A stretch of 64,000 nt of DNA, from positions 2,166,343 to 2,230,342 of the forward strand of contig NZ_LT906446.1 in NCBI RefSeq assembly GCF_900187035.1. The letters are read 5' to 3'. The notes under the pieces were generated by a model, which saw only the letters and a list, made by a program, of their open reading frames with translations, was not told the DNA's origin and searched no databases. Source of the DNA: Megamonas hypermegale. GTDB taxonomy: Bacteria; Bacillota; Negativicutes; Selenomonadales; Selenomonadaceae. Position 1 is the stretch's first letter, and each line of letters starts with the position of its first letter. Both the position numbers and the translations under genes were made by a program. Below, one piece after another: positions 35,195-44,200 of the stretch.

Positions 35195-35764
35195 ATGTTT
35201 ACGAAGAAACAAGCATATGAATTATTGAAAAAATATAATAAACAAGAATTTCATTTACAACATGCGCGCACGGTTTCGCTTGTCATGCGTTATTTTGCTT
35301 TTGATTTAGGATATGAAGATGAAGCCGATTTTTGGGAAATCGTAGGCTTGTTGCATGATATAGATTTTGAAATGTATCCAGAAGAACATTGTCAAAAAGC
35401 AGTAGAGATATTATCTGAAAACGGAGCAGATAGCGCATTAATTCATGCTGTATGCTGTCATGGATATGGTATTTGTAGTGATGTAAAGCCAGAACATATT
35501 ATGGAAAAAGTGTTATTTGCTACAGATGAATTGACTGGTTTAATTGGAGCTGCTGCACTCATGCGCCCATCAAAATCAGTTCAAGATATGGAATTAAAGA
35601 GCCTTAAAAAGAAATTCAAAGATAAGAAATTTGCTGCTGGTTGTTCACGTGATATCATAAAACAGGGTGCGAAGATGCTTGATTGGGAGTTAGATGATTT
35701 ATTAAAGCGCACACTTGATGCGATGAAAGCTGTAGAAACAAAAATAAATGACACTGATTTTTAA
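35195..35764 (+). CDS. HD-domain hydrolase
   Basis: 189 residues. An HD metal site is seen as H in 'FHLQHARTVSLVMRYFA', then 'LLHDIDFEMYPEEHC' with the HD pair. A later 'HAVCCHGYG' gives more metal ligands, and 'LFATDELTGLIGA' gives the closing Asp. Members are phosphohydrolases for nucleotides or other phosphate esters; substrate unknown. GAGGTG precedes the ATG. It converges on tadA with only 5 nt between stop codons. Confidence 0.82.
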   Translation: MFTKKQAYELLKKYNKQEFHLQHARTVSLVMRYFAFDLGYEDEADFWEIVGLLHDIDFEMYPEEHCQKAVEILSENGADSALIHAVCCHGYGICSDVKPEHIMEKVLFATDELTGLIGAAALMRPSKSVQDMELKSLKKKFKDKKFAAGCSRDIIKQGAKMLDWELDDLLKRTLDAMKAVETKINDTDF

Positions 35765-35769
35765 ATATT

Positions 35770-36240
35770 TTATCTAGCTTGTTTAAAAAAGTTTTTTACG
35801 ATTGAGCTGCATTCATCTTCTAGGACACCAGCACGTGTTTCAATTTGATGATTGAGATAAGGATTGTTTACGATGTTAAAAACTGATTCACAGCCACCAG
35901 CTCGCCAATCAGTTGCACCATAAACAAGGCGTTTAATACGGCTCATAAATAAAGCGCCAGCACACATGGGACATGGTTCAATGGTGACATAGAGTGTTAA
36001 ATCAGAAAGCCGCCAATTTTTTAATTTTTGGCAGGCTTTTTTTATTGCTACAATTTCAGCATGAGCTGTAGCATCGAAAGTCGTTTCACGCAGATTATGA
36101 CCGCGTGAAATTATATTGCCCTTATCGTCGCAAATTATAGCACCTATGGGAATTTCACCTATATCGAAAGCTTTTTGAGCTTCTTTTAAAGCTTCTCTCA
36201 TGCCTTCTTGGTCATTATGAATTGTATTTTTATCTTGCAT
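35770..36240 (-). CDS. tadA: tRNA-specific adenosine deaminase
   Basis: 156 residues with the CDA-fold zinc site H60-A-E62 (catalytic Glu) and P89-C90-P-M-C93. It makes inosine at the wobble position of tRNA-Arg(ACG). 'GATDWRAGGCESVFNIV' near the C-terminus is also typical of TadA rather than guanine deaminase. AAGGATTT precedes the ATG. Confidence 0.92.
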   Translation of the reverse strand: MQDKNTIHNDQEGMREALKEAQKAFDIGEIPIGAIICDDKGNIISRGHNLRETTFDATAHAEIVAIKKACQKLKNWRLSDLTLYVTIEPCPMCAGALFMSRIKRLVYGATDWRAGGCESVFNIVNNPYLNHQIETRAGVLEDECSSIVKNFFKQAR

Positions 36241-36333
36241 ATATTAAATCCTTTTTTATTTTTGATTATAGCAAAAAGCGCTTACAATGCCAAAATAGCC
36301 AAGGAAATACTTTTAATGTGATATTTTCTTTGC

Positions 36334-36483
36334 TATAATAGATAAGCTATAGTCTTGGCGGAAACAATACTGACTGTAAAGCAGATGATTTCCGGAGGTA
36401 GATTTAAAGCCAGCTGATGGCAGTAAACTTTAGAAATTAAAAATGAAAGTTATTGACCAATAAGCTTAAGACTGGAGGATAAA
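36334..36483 (+). promoter_or_regulatory. Promoter and structured leader RNA of the SSS symporter gene, class unassigned
   Basis: A perfect TATAAT at 36334-36339 predicts RNA starting near 36346. The leader then folds on paper. Closing helix P1: AGTCTT 36351-36356 with AAGACT 36468-36473, the latter next to the ribosome binding site GGAGG. P2: CGGAAA 36359-36364 with TTTCCG 36389-36394. A third arm closes with GGT 36397-36399/ACC 36456-36458 and holds GCCA/TGGC and AACTTT/AAAGTT hairpins. No family I know was matched. Confidence 0.55.
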
Positions 36484-37905
36484 ATGAACTGGTATTTACT
36501 TGTAATTGCTCTTTATGCTGTATTATTGATTGCAGTAGGTGTGATTATATCGCGCCGTGTAAAAGGAGCAGATGACTTTTTTGTCGGTGGACGAAAGATG
36601 GCACCATTTTTACTGTTCATAACCTTAGTAGCACCGAATATCGGTGCAGGTTCAACCGTAGGTGTGGCAGGTATGGGCTTTACTTCGGGGATTTCAGCAG
36701 CATGGTGGATTATTGCCTCAGCTGTTGGTACTTTTATTTTAGCGTTTGTGATTGGGCCAAAGATTTGGGAAATAGCAAAAAACAATGGTTTTTATACTTT
36801 AGGCGATTATTTAGAATATCGCTATAATCGCTATTTTCGTGGTCTGATTTCTCTTATGATGGCAATTGGTACTTTAGCGATTTTTGCAGGTCAATTGATG
36901 GGGATTGGCTGGATTTTATCTGTTGTAGCTGATATAGATAAGATAACAAGCGTTTTAATCGCTGCAGTAGTAGTTGTTTTATATTTTTGTGCAGGCGGTT
37001 TCTTATCAGCAGTATATGCTAATTTAATAGAAGCTTGCGTTAAATTAATTGGTTTTATCGTAGCTGTACCACTTGTATTGGCTTTTGTAGGTGGTTTTGA
37101 AGGCTTACATACTAAAGTTGTAGCTAATATGGCTAATGCAACACAAAGCGCAGCTTATTTTAGTTTTGATGGACTTGGCACGACAGTAATCATGGGATTT
37201 TTCTTAATGCTCATGCCATCATTTTTCTTATCACCAGCACTTATTGGTAAAGTTTATAGTGCAAGAGATAAAAAGACAGTGCGCATCAGCACATTTTTCT
37301 GTGGCGTTGTGATGTTATTATTTTCCATAATTCCTGTAATACTCGGCATGGCAGCATATGCTATTGCACCAGATTTGCCACAGCGTGATTTGGCACTGCC
37401 ATATGTAATGAAAGAATGTATGCCATTTTGGGCTTCAGCATTAGCACTTGCAGCCATTTTTTCAGCAGAAATCAGTGCGGCTGATGCCGTATTGTATATG
37501 ATAACAACTTCCTTTACGAAGGATTTGTATAAATCATTTATAAATCCGACTATTTCTGATGAAAAATTAATCAAAGGCGGTAGAATAGTAACTGTTCTTG
37601 CAGGTATAATTGGTATCGGTTTAGCGATTGTTTTACCAAACGTAATATCAGCATTATCTATTTTCTATTCACTAATGTCAGTATCCATAACAGCTCCATT
37701 GTTGTTCGGTTTATTTACGAAGAGAAGTTCTGCTTTTTCCGCTATTTTTGCGGCAATAATCGGCGTTATCGTAACTGTAGGTTTAGAATTTTTCAACGGC
37801 AATAAAGGTATTTGGATTTTAAATGGACAATCGACAGCTATACTTTTAACTTTGATTATCATGGCTGTGATGATATTTATTAAACCTAGAAAGATAAAAG
37901 CGTAA
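36484..37905 (+). CDS. Sodium:solute symporter (SSS) family protein
   Basis: 473 residues, about 13 hydrophobic segments with the LeuT-like fold. 'RRVKGADDFFVGGRKMAPF' and 'GAGSTVGVAGMGFTSGISAAWW' in the first third and 'FSAEISAADAVLYMITTSFTKDLYKSF' after the middle are SSS signatures. Short 'ADAVLY...TKDLYK' holds the Na2-site serine/threonine region. The substrate is unknown: it is not close to PutP at 45.9-47.4 kb. GGAGGATAAA precedes the ATG and lies at the edge of the leader's closing stem, so translation may be regulated. Confidence 0.87.
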   Translation: MNWYLLVIALYAVLLIAVGVIISRRVKGADDFFVGGRKMAPFLLFITLVAPNIGAGSTVGVAGMGFTSGISAAWWIIASAVGTFILAFVIGPKIWEIAKNNGFYTLGDYLEYRYNRYFRGLISLMMAIGTLAIFAGQLMGIGWILSVVADIDKITSVLIAAVVVVLYFCAGGFLSAVYANLIEACVKLIGFIVAVPLVLAFVGGFEGLHTKVVANMANATQSAAYFSFDGLGTTVIMGFFLMLMPSFFLSPALIGKVYSARDKKTVRISTFFCGVVMLLFSIIPVILGMAAYAIAPDLPQRDLALPYVMKECMPFWASALALAAIFSAEISAADAVLYMITTSFTKDLYKSFINPTISDEKLIKGGRIVTVLAGIIGIGLAIVLPNVISALSIFYSLMSVSITAPLLFGLFTKRSSAFSAIFAAIIGVIVTVGLEFFNGNKGIWILNGQSTAILLTLIIMAVMIFIKPRKIKA

Positions 37906-37918
37906 ATATAAATAAAAA

Positions 37919-37958
37919 AGAAAGCTGTTTAAGCCTTTTATGCTTAAACAGCTTTTTT
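37919..37958. terminator. Bidirectional terminator between SSS symporter and amidohydrolase
   Basis: AAAGCTGTTTAAGC/GCTTAAACAGCTTT arms, 7-nt loop, A-run before and T-run after. Confidence 0.88.
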
Positions 37959-38860
37959 TATAAGAAATTATCAGTGGATTTTACTAAATTGATTTTGTAT
38001 TTGCTTACAAGTATTTTATAAGCCATTTGACTTTGTTGCTCAAAACCAGGAATATCGCTCATGCAGTCAGTTAAGACATATATTTTGCGTGTTATATCTA
38101 ATTTATCATAATAATATTCGCATATTTGTTTGATACTTTCTAAGACGCAATGTGATTTTGCTTCACCTGCTATGACTATTTTATCAAATGTAGCAATTTT
38201 TTCTAAGAGTTCTATATTCGTATTGTCATGCGTGGAATATTCTGGGCGAATTATACCGTACATTTCTGAAAGCGGATGTTGCCCTTTGCAGATTTTTTGA
38301 ATTGGAATGTTAGCAGCTACGGACATGAAGTGAATTAAATTGCTGAATTGATTTTCCAGTGCCCACCCTGTAGTGCCATTTATGCAGTGGTATGGCCAAA
38401 TACATAATTGTTTGCCTACTTTTTCTAATTGACGTACATAATGTTTACTGAGTGCCGGGTCGATTATGGCATGCCATTTGCCATTTGTTAAATCCTCAGG
38501 TTTAATTACAGTATAGGGGGTAGGGTGATTGCCATCTTCGTCTACCCACCAATAAGGGTGGAAAATCTGTGCAGGTTCATGAGTATCTAAAGATACGATG
38601 ATAGAAGATATTTTTTCTACATTATTATAAATAAATTGACCTAAACGAATTACATCTTGAGCAGCTCCAGGAACACCGAGAGCACCATTATCCATAAAAT
38701 CTTGTTGAATGTCGATACCTAAAAATAATGTTTTAGGACTTGATGTATCAGGCTCTATTTGTTCTAAATTAGCCCAGCGCAATAAATGATTTAGTGGTAA
38801 TGGATTTATTGTTTGACCTACAGAGTCAGTGTCAAAGATATGATGAAATGGAGTTTTCAA
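37958..38860 (-). CDS. Isochorismatase/nicotinamidase-like cysteine hydrolase
   Basis: 300 residues from TTG 38860, which follows CGAGGTG at 5 nt; the longer frame from 38887 has no site. The catalytic Asp is in 'FLGIDIQQDFMDNGALGVPGA', the metal/oxyanion region includes 'DTHEPAQIFHPYWW', and the nucleophilic Cys is in 'GEAKSHCVLESI'. This resembles nicotinamidase PncA, but at about 300 residues it is longer than PncA (about 190-210), so another amide may be the substrate. Single gene. Confidence 0.8.
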   Translation of the reverse strand: MKTPFHHIFDTDSVGQTINPLPLNHLLRWANLEQIEPDTSSPKTLFLGIDIQQDFMDNGALGVPGAAQDVIRLGQFIYNNVEKISSIIVSLDTHEPAQIFHPYWWVDEDGNHPTPYTVIKPEDLTNGKWHAIIDPALSKHYVRQLEKVGKQLCIWPYHCINGTTGWALENQFSNLIHFMSVAANIPIQKICKGQHPLSEMYGIIRPEYSTHDNTNIELLEKIATFDKIVIAGEAKSHCVLESIKQICEYYYDKLDITRKIYVLTDCMSDIPGFEQQSQMAYKILVSKYKINLVKSTDNFL

Positions 38861-39015
38861 ATAATCACCTCGTTTTATATTTTGCATATTATGCTAGTAT
38901 ATAGTCTAGCTTAGATAAGTAGTATGATGTTTTATATACGTTTGGTATTATCATTAAACCTCACTTAAATATTATACTGCTAAAAATTTTAATTATCATT
39001 ATAGATATAAAATAG

Positions 39016-39047
39016 ATATAAAAAAGCTCAGGAAATCCTGAGCTTTT
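39016..39047 (-). terminator. Terminator of the walJ-htrA-rlmH operon
   Basis: AAAAGCTCAGGA/TCCTGAGCTTTT stem, followed on the minus strand by a T-rich tract, 3 nt past the rlmH stop. Confidence 0.82.
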
Positions 39048-39049
39048 AT

Positions 39050-39529
39050 TTACCAGTGGTATTTTTCACCACGACTGATTTTAAAGGCGCGATAAATTTG
39101 TTCTATCAAGAGAAGGCGTATCATTTGATGAGTGAATGTCATACGTGAAAAAGAAATGCGCTCATCAGCACGGTCGCGAATTTCTTGAGATAAACCAAAA
39201 GCTCCTCCGATTAAAAATGTTATATGACTGTGACCATTTAAAGTGAGTGTATCGATTTTTTGGGAAAGTTCTTCTGATGATATGGATTTACCCACTACAT
39301 CGAGAACGATTAAATAACTGCCTGCTGGTACTTTTTTCAAAAGACGTTCTCCTTCAGCTTTTAATACAGCAGCTTTTTCAGCAGGGGAAGGATTGTCTTT
39401 CATTTTTTCTTCATTTATTTCAAGAAATTCTATTTGCGTGAATGGCTTTAAGCGCTTAGTGAATTCAGCTATGCCATCACGCAAGTATTTTTCTTTGATT
39501 TTGCCAGCAGCTACAATAGATATTTTCAT
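39050..39529 (-). CDS. rlmH: 23S rRNA pseudouridine-1915 N3-methyltransferase
   Basis: 159 residues, SPOUT fold. 'TFLIGGAFGLSQEIRDRAD' forms the SAM-binding knot, and the C-terminal 'MTFTHQMIRLLLIEQIYRAF' and 'GEKYHW' are hallmarks (usual end YHR/YHK). It follows htrA by 5 nt and completes the walJ-htrA-rlmH arrangement well known near the origin in Firmicutes. Confidence 0.95.
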   Translation of the reverse strand: MKISIVAAGKIKEKYLRDGIAEFTKRLKPFTQIEFLEINEEKMKDNPSPAEKAAVLKAEGERLLKKVPAGSYLIVLDVVGKSISSEELSQKIDTLTLNGHSHITFLIGGAFGLSQEIRDRADERISFSRMTFTHQMIRLLLIEQIYRAFKISRGEKYHW

Positions 39530-39534
39530 GAGGT

Positions 39535-40638
39535 TTAATTGCTATTAGATGGCATTTCAGTCAAAGTAGCTTCAACATCACTTACATTGCCATTTCGAGA
39601 AATTGTGATAGTGATAGTATCACCAATATTATGTTCAGAAATAGCATTGCGCAAATCAGCTACTGTATTTGTTTCTTTGCCATCAACTTTTAAGATTAAA
39701 TCACGCTGCTGTATACCTGCTCTATCAGCTGGGCCACCGAGGGCAATTTGCATTACAATGACACCAGCATCGACATTTAAGCGATAACCTGCTTGAGCTG
39801 CTGTTTGTTTATCGAGTACACCTACGCCGAGATATGGATAAGATACATGACCGCTGTTGATTAATTCATCAACGATTGGTTTTACTGTATTTATTGGAAT
39901 AGCAAATCCCATACCTTCAACGCCTGTTGCGGCAAGTTTTGCGCTGTTGATACCGATTACTTTACCATCAGCATTGACAAGGGCACCGCCAGAGTTACCA
40001 GGATTGATAGCGGCATCAGTCTGTAATAATTTTACGCGGTTATCACCGATATTGAGTGTTCTATTTAAAGCACTGATTACACCAGCCGTTACACTGCCTT
40101 GGAATTCAAGTCCCATAGGATTGCCGATAGCAATGGCAGGTTCACCGACCATTATATCATCAGAGTCGCCAAATTCTGCTGTTGGAAGATTTTCAGCATC
40201 TACTTTTATGACAGCAAGGTCTGTATATGGGTCAGCTCCGACTAAGGAGGCTTTTAAAGTACGACCGTCAGATAAGGCTACAGTTATATCTTTAGCACCA
40301 TCAATTACATGGTTATTCGTTACGATATATCCATCGCTACGGAAAATTACACCAGAACCAGTACCATTGTCAACTTCTACTTGGCGATTGAACCAATCAC
40401 GAGCGACTGCTTTATTTGTTATGCCGACGATAGCAGGGCCAACTTTTTTAGCTGCTTGTACAACTGGTGTATTACGAGCATCGGAAGGCGGTGTGCTTGG
40501 TGCTGGAGCTTCTGTTGTTGTAGAATTATTGGCATCTTGTTTTGAGGAGTTTGCATTATCGCTATTAAAAGAGCAAGCTGTTAAAAATGTAGTTGAAGCG
40601 ATGAGCAAAACACCTAAAAGGTAGACTAGTTTTTTCAT
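39535..40638 (-). CDS. htrA: HtrA-type serine protease, lipoprotein
   Basis: 367 residues from ATG 40638, with AAAGGAGG 8 nt upstream. The N-terminus is a lipoprotein signal with lipobox L19-T-A-C22, unlike the single transmembrane anchor of many Firmicute HtrA proteins. A Ser/Thr/Asn-rich linker follows. The trypsin-like triad is in 'VTNNHVIDGA' (His), 'TDLAVIKVD' (Asp) and 'NPGNSGGALVN' (Ser). One C-terminal PDZ domain covers about the last 90 residues. It degrades misfolded envelope proteins. Only 17 nt separate it from walJ. Confidence 0.94.
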   Translation of the reverse strand: MKKLVYLLGVLLIASTTFLTACSFNSDNANSSKQDANNSTTTEAPAPSTPPSDARNTPVVQAAKKVGPAIVGITNKAVARDWFNRQVEVDNGTGSGVIFRSDGYIVTNNHVIDGAKDITVALSDGRTLKASLVGADPYTDLAVIKVDAENLPTAEFGDSDDIMVGEPAIAIGNPMGLEFQGSVTAGVISALNRTLNIGDNRVKLLQTDAAINPGNSGGALVNADGKVIGINSAKLAATGVEGMGFAIPINTVKPIVDELINSGHVSYPYLGVGVLDKQTAAQAGYRLNVDAGVIVMQIALGGPADRAGIQQRDLILKVDGKETNTVADLRNAISEHNIGDTITITISRNGNVSDVEATLTEMPSNSN

Positions 40639-40655
40639 TAAAAAACCTCCTTTAA

Positions 40656-41414
40656 TCAATTAAAATTTAAAGTTAATGTTTTATCAGGTGAAGCAACATG
40701 AAGATTTATTTGCTTTTGAGTAATAGCTTCTATAGTATTTAATGCAGTTTGCGGTGTATTATTTTGCTCGCTTAAATGAGCGAGTATTACCTCTTGTGGC
40801 TTATGATTTAAATTTTTTAAAGTAAAGCCTGCATCAGTATTAGATAAATGACCGCGTGTGCCTAAAATACGCTTTTTTAAATTCCATGGATATGAACCAT
40901 TTTGTAATAAATTTATATCATGGTTTGCTTCTAAAATCAGAATATCGGAATTATCTAATGCTTTTTTTACTGTATCAGTGGCAAAGCCTAAATCTGTAGC
41001 TAATGTTATATTAGCGTTTTTAGTTTTGACTTTATAGCCAACTGGGTCAGCTGCATCATGAGAGATGGAAAAATTATTTATATTTAAATTGCCTACAGTA
41101 AATTCATTATTAGGTAAAATATGGCAGCATTCAGGCGGTATATCCTTGATAAATGATATGGATTTAAATGTATCAAGTTTTGAATATATCGGTATATGGT
41201 AATTTTTACTCAGTGTTTTTAAGCCGCGAATATGGTCGATATGTTCATGTGTGATTAATATACAAGAAATATCAGCTATATCTAAACTAAGTTCAGATAG
41301 TTTTTGTTTTATGCGACGTGCACTTATACCGACATCAATTAAAATAGCCGTATCATCAGCTTGGATTAAACTGCAATTACCTTTACTGCCACTAGCTAAG
41401 ACGGATATCTGCAT
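40656..41414 (-). CDS. walJ: Metallo-beta-lactamase-fold exonuclease WalJ (YycJ)
   Basis: 252 residues from ATG 41414, preceded by TGAGG; an ATG at 41426 overlaps that site. The MBL metal motif is 'ITHEHIDHIRG' with H-x-H-x-D-H, plus later 'DAADPVGY', 'LATDLG' and 'LEANHD'. 'ASGSKGNCSLI' at the N-terminus is the YycJ/WalJ mark. It is upstream of htrA and rlmH as in Bacillus; the walRK two-component genes themselves are not in this window. Confidence 0.88.
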   Translation of the reverse strand: MQISVLASGSKGNCSLIQADDTAILIDVGISARRIKQKLSELSLDIADISCILITHEHIDHIRGLKTLSKNYHIPIYSKLDTFKSISFIKDIPPECCHILPNNEFTVGNLNINNFSISHDAADPVGYKVKTKNANITLATDLGFATDTVKKALDNSDILILEANHDINLLQNGSYPWNLKKRILGTRGHLSNTDAGFTLKNLNHKPQEVILAHLSEQNNTPQTALNTIEAITQKQINLHVASPDKTLTLNFN

Positions 41415-41479
41415 ATAATGCCTCATTTCAATGGGATTTTCAATTCGTTATTTAAGTATATTACTATACTATGAAAAAA

Positions 41480-41515
41480 ACAATATAAAAAGCCACAGAA
41501 TAACTGTGACTTTAA
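41480..41515 (-). terminator. Terminator after perR
   Basis: AAAGCCACAG/CTGTGACTTT arms with one internal mismatch; on the minus strand followed by TTTTTATA. Confidence 0.6.
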
Positions 41516-41551
41516 TTAAAGTTTGATTAAAATTTTTAGTTTAAAGATATT

Positions 41552-41986
41552 TTAGCTGACTTTTTCTTTTTTTGCTTTACATTCAGCGCAGACACCATAA
41601 AAATAGAATTGGTATTTTTCTATATTATAAGAACTTTGATTTTCAACATCAGTAACACAATTATCAAAATTCATCATAATATCATCAATGCGACCGCATT
41701 CAGTACAACATATATGGGCATGGGATGTCATATTTGCATCATAACGGAAAGCGTCTTCGCCAACATTTAAAATATTTATTAAACCGATTTCATTAAGAAT
41801 ATCAACTGTTTTGTAGATAGTTGCTAAGCTCATAGTAGGATAATAAGGTTGCAATTTATTAAAAATCATTTCAGCATTAGGATGAGATTTAGTATTACAC
41901 AGCACATTGTAGATAGCTAAGCGCTGTGGGGTAACTTTGAAACCTTTTTTTCGCAAGAGCTCAGTCACTTTTTTATTGTCCAACAT
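41552..41986 (-). CDS. perR: Fur-family peroxide-stress regulator PerR
   Basis: 144 residues. The winged helix occupies about 8-80 ('VTPQRLAIYNVL', 'SLATIYKTVDIL'). Structural zinc cysteines are C94/C97 ('CTEC') and C133/C136 ('CAEC'). The regulatory metal set H35, D83, H89, H91 and D102 corresponds one by one to B. subtilis PerR H37, D85, H91, H93 and D104; an Asp rather than Glu at position 83 favours PerR over Fur. It represses peroxide defence genes until its histidines are oxidised. GAAAGGAGCC precedes the ATG. Confidence 0.82.
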   Translation of the reverse strand: MLDNKKVTELLRKKGFKVTPQRLAIYNVLCNTKSHPNAEMIFNKLQPYYPTMSLATIYKTVDILNEIGLINILNVGEDAFRYDANMTSHAHICCTECGRIDDIMMNFDNCVTDVENQSSYNIEKYQFYFYGVCAECKAKKEKVS

Positions 41987-42187
41987 GGCTAGAAGGCTCC
42001 TTTCAATATATCAATAATCGTTATTAAAATAGAAAAGTTATCCAAAAACTATAATTTAATTCTAAAAGAAAAATAGAGAAATGTCAAGATTTTCCGCACA
42101 GTAACATAGGATAGCGTCTTTTATTTTGGAAAGCAAGTGTGATATAATTTAAAAATAATGTTTTTGAAAAAGGTAGGTGTGATTTTT

Positions 42188-43330
42188 ATGTTTGCCGTGA
42201 TGACAATAGGCTGTTTGTTATGTATAACGGCTTTAAGTTTTTTATTGTCAGGTGAAATTTTTTCGCACAGTATAAAAAAGAGTGCTCGTAAAAAAATGCT
42301 AGGTATTAACTTAGTAGTAACAGTGCTTTTTTTTGTTTTATATCCAGGTATTTTAACAAAAGATTTTGGGGGAGTTCTAACAAAAATAACCATATTATGG
42401 TTTATGTTACAGATTTTCTTGATAATCTTAGCTGTTATAATTAAAGTATTGCGATTGATATATGAAAAGACAAGCGGTACGCCTGTAGATGAAAGCCGTA
42501 GACGTTTTTTGCGTGGGTGTATTTGGGTACCAGCAATAGCTGGCAGTTTATATGGCGGTTTATATGAATATGGTCGCATAGAATTTACGAATGTAGATAT
42601 TGATGCTGGAGAATATACAAGACTCAGTAAGTTGAAGATAGCTCAATTATCTGATGTGCATTTAGGACAGTTTTTTTCTGTTAGACATTTACAAGAAGTT
42701 TTAATACAAATTATTCAGCAAAAAGCGGATATGTTAGTTTTAACAGGGGATATTTTTGATAGCACAAAAGGTAGTGATAATGATGAGGCGATTAAGCTTT
42801 TAAATGCCTATGCCCAATTTTTCCCTTTTGGTGTGTATATGTGCTGGGGTAATCATGAACATCTTCGCGGTATAGACCATTTAAAAGAAGAGCTAAGCAA
42901 AACGAATATCAAAGTACTAAACAATGAATCTGTTAAAATTTTTAGTGGTGATAAACCATTATATATCTTAGGTGTAGACTTTTTAAATGGTGATATGACG
43001 CCGAATGTTGTGCAAGCGCGTGAAAAATATGTAGCAAAAGCAATGGAAAATGTACCAGAAAATGCTTATAAAATATTATTGGCACATCATTCTATTTTCT
43101 TAGATGAAGCTTTTAAAAATAAAATAAATTTAACACTTACAGGGCATACGCATGGCGGTCAGTTTGGTTTCATGGGAATACCACTTCTCCCAATGTTTAA
43201 ATATATGTCTGGCAAATTTGAACAAGATGGCTGTATTGGTTATGTAAGTCGTGGTGCAGGTAGCTGGTTCCCATTTAGAATAGGTTGTCCGCCAGAAGTA
43301 ACATTTTTTAATTTTAAAGTTAAAGGGTGA
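42188..43330 (+). CDS. Membrane-anchored metallophosphoesterase (YkuE-like)
   Basis: 380 residues from ATG 42188 with AGGTGTG upstream; an ATG at 42158 lies only 10 nt past a TATAAT (42142-42147) and lacks a site. Three hydrophobic segments fill about 1-100, and 'RRFLRGCIWVPAIAGSLYG' looks like a membrane-proximal segment. The calcineurin-like domain then has 'AQLSDVHLGQFF', 'VLTGDIFDS', 'CWGNHEH', 'LLAHHS' and 'LTGHTHGGQ'. Relatives hydrolyse phosphoesters such as UDP-diacylglucosamine, but the substrate here is unknown. Confidence 0.86.
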   Translation: MFAVMTIGCLLCITALSFLLSGEIFSHSIKKSARKKMLGINLVVTVLFFVLYPGILTKDFGGVLTKITILWFMLQIFLIILAVIIKVLRLIYEKTSGTPVDESRRRFLRGCIWVPAIAGSLYGGLYEYGRIEFTNVDIDAGEYTRLSKLKIAQLSDVHLGQFFSVRHLQEVLIQIIQQKADMLVLTGDIFDSTKGSDNDEAIKLLNAYAQFFPFGVYMCWGNHEHLRGIDHLKEELSKTNIKVLNNESVKIFSGDKPLYILGVDFLNGDMTPNVVQAREKYVAKAMENVPENAYKILLAHHSIFLDEAFKNKINLTLTGHTHGGQFGFMGIPLLPMFKYMSGKFEQDGCIGYVSRGAGSWFPFRIGCPPEVTFFNFKVKG

Positions 43331-43335
43331 TAAAA

Positions 43336-44178
43336 ATGGATGATATTAAAAAAATGCAGGAACTCTGGCAAGAGATGAGTTCGTGGATGACTACGTATAT
43401 GAAATCATTTTATTCGCCAGAAGAAGCACAAAAGGCAAAATCTCATTTAGATATAAAAAATACTGGAACGATTTTTTTTGATGATGCTCAAATTGTCGAT
43501 GGTATAGTGCTTAAAGAAAAACACACTTGGAAAGTAACGAATAATTGTGAACGATTAGCCAAGCATTTAGGTTTAAATGAACACGATAAACTTTTAGCGA
43601 AGATGATTGGCTTATTTCATGATGTAGGACGTTTCCGTCAATTTACGATATATCGTACATTTAATGATGCACTATCTGAAAATCACGCTAAACTCGGTTT
43701 ATCTGTGATAAAAGATTTATCCTTTATGAAAAAATTATCTGAAGATGATTTAGCAACACTTAATTTTGCTATTGGCAATCACAATGCAAAAGAAATTGCA
43801 CCTACAGATAATAAGCGCTTTTTATCATTTGCAAAATTAATTCGCGATGCAGATAAAATTGATATTTATCGTGTATTAAAACCGTATTTAGGCCCTACTG
43901 ATGGCACAGGTTGCAGTCCAGATTTTGTAGAACTCTTCGTACAAGGCAAACAATGCGATTATACGAAGATGCGCACACAAGATGACCGCAAATTAGTCCG
44001 TTTGATGTGGGTTTATGATATAAACTATGCATGGTCACTTCAGCAGATAATCAATGATAATTATATAGAAGAAATCATTGGTAACTTACCGCATGATGAA
44101 GCAATGATGAAAGGTATTAATCGTCTGCGTGAATACATGCAAAAGAAACTTGAAACTCCCGATATTTGGGAAGGTTAA
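43336..44178 (+). CDS. HD-domain phosphohydrolase
   Basis: 280 residues from ATG 43336, 8 nt after AAGGG and overlapping none of the previous gene except near its stop. HD motif is 'GLFHDVGRFRQF', with an upstream His in 'NNCERLAKHLG' region and 'AIGNHNAKE' plus 'LIRDADKIDIYR' giving other ligands. 'TIYRTFNDALSENHAKLG' is typical of this HD subgroup. Substrate unknown. It ends 22 nt before glnS and is likely cotranscribed with it. Confidence 0.82.
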   Translation: MDDIKKMQELWQEMSSWMTTYMKSFYSPEEAQKAKSHLDIKNTGTIFFDDAQIVDGIVLKEKHTWKVTNNCERLAKHLGLNEHDKLLAKMIGLFHDVGRFRQFTIYRTFNDALSENHAKLGLSVIKDLSFMKKLSEDDLATLNFAIGNHNAKEIAPTDNKRFLSFAKLIRDADKIDIYRVLKPYLGPTDGTGCSPDFVELFVQGKQCDYTKMRTQDDRKLVRLMWVYDINYAWSLQQIINDNYIEEIIGNLPHDEAMMKGINRLREYMQKKLETPDIWEG

Positions 44179-44200
44179 TTGATACAAAGGAGATAAAATA

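Noticed and set aside
36346..36483. THF riboswitch, because of a 'GCAGATGATT' string
   Set aside because: The rest of the THF consensus, including the 3' core strand, is absent.
39857..40624. 255-codon open frame on the plus strand
   Set aside because: It lies antisense to htrA, whose protease domains and lipobox are unmistakable; no ribosome site or family features.
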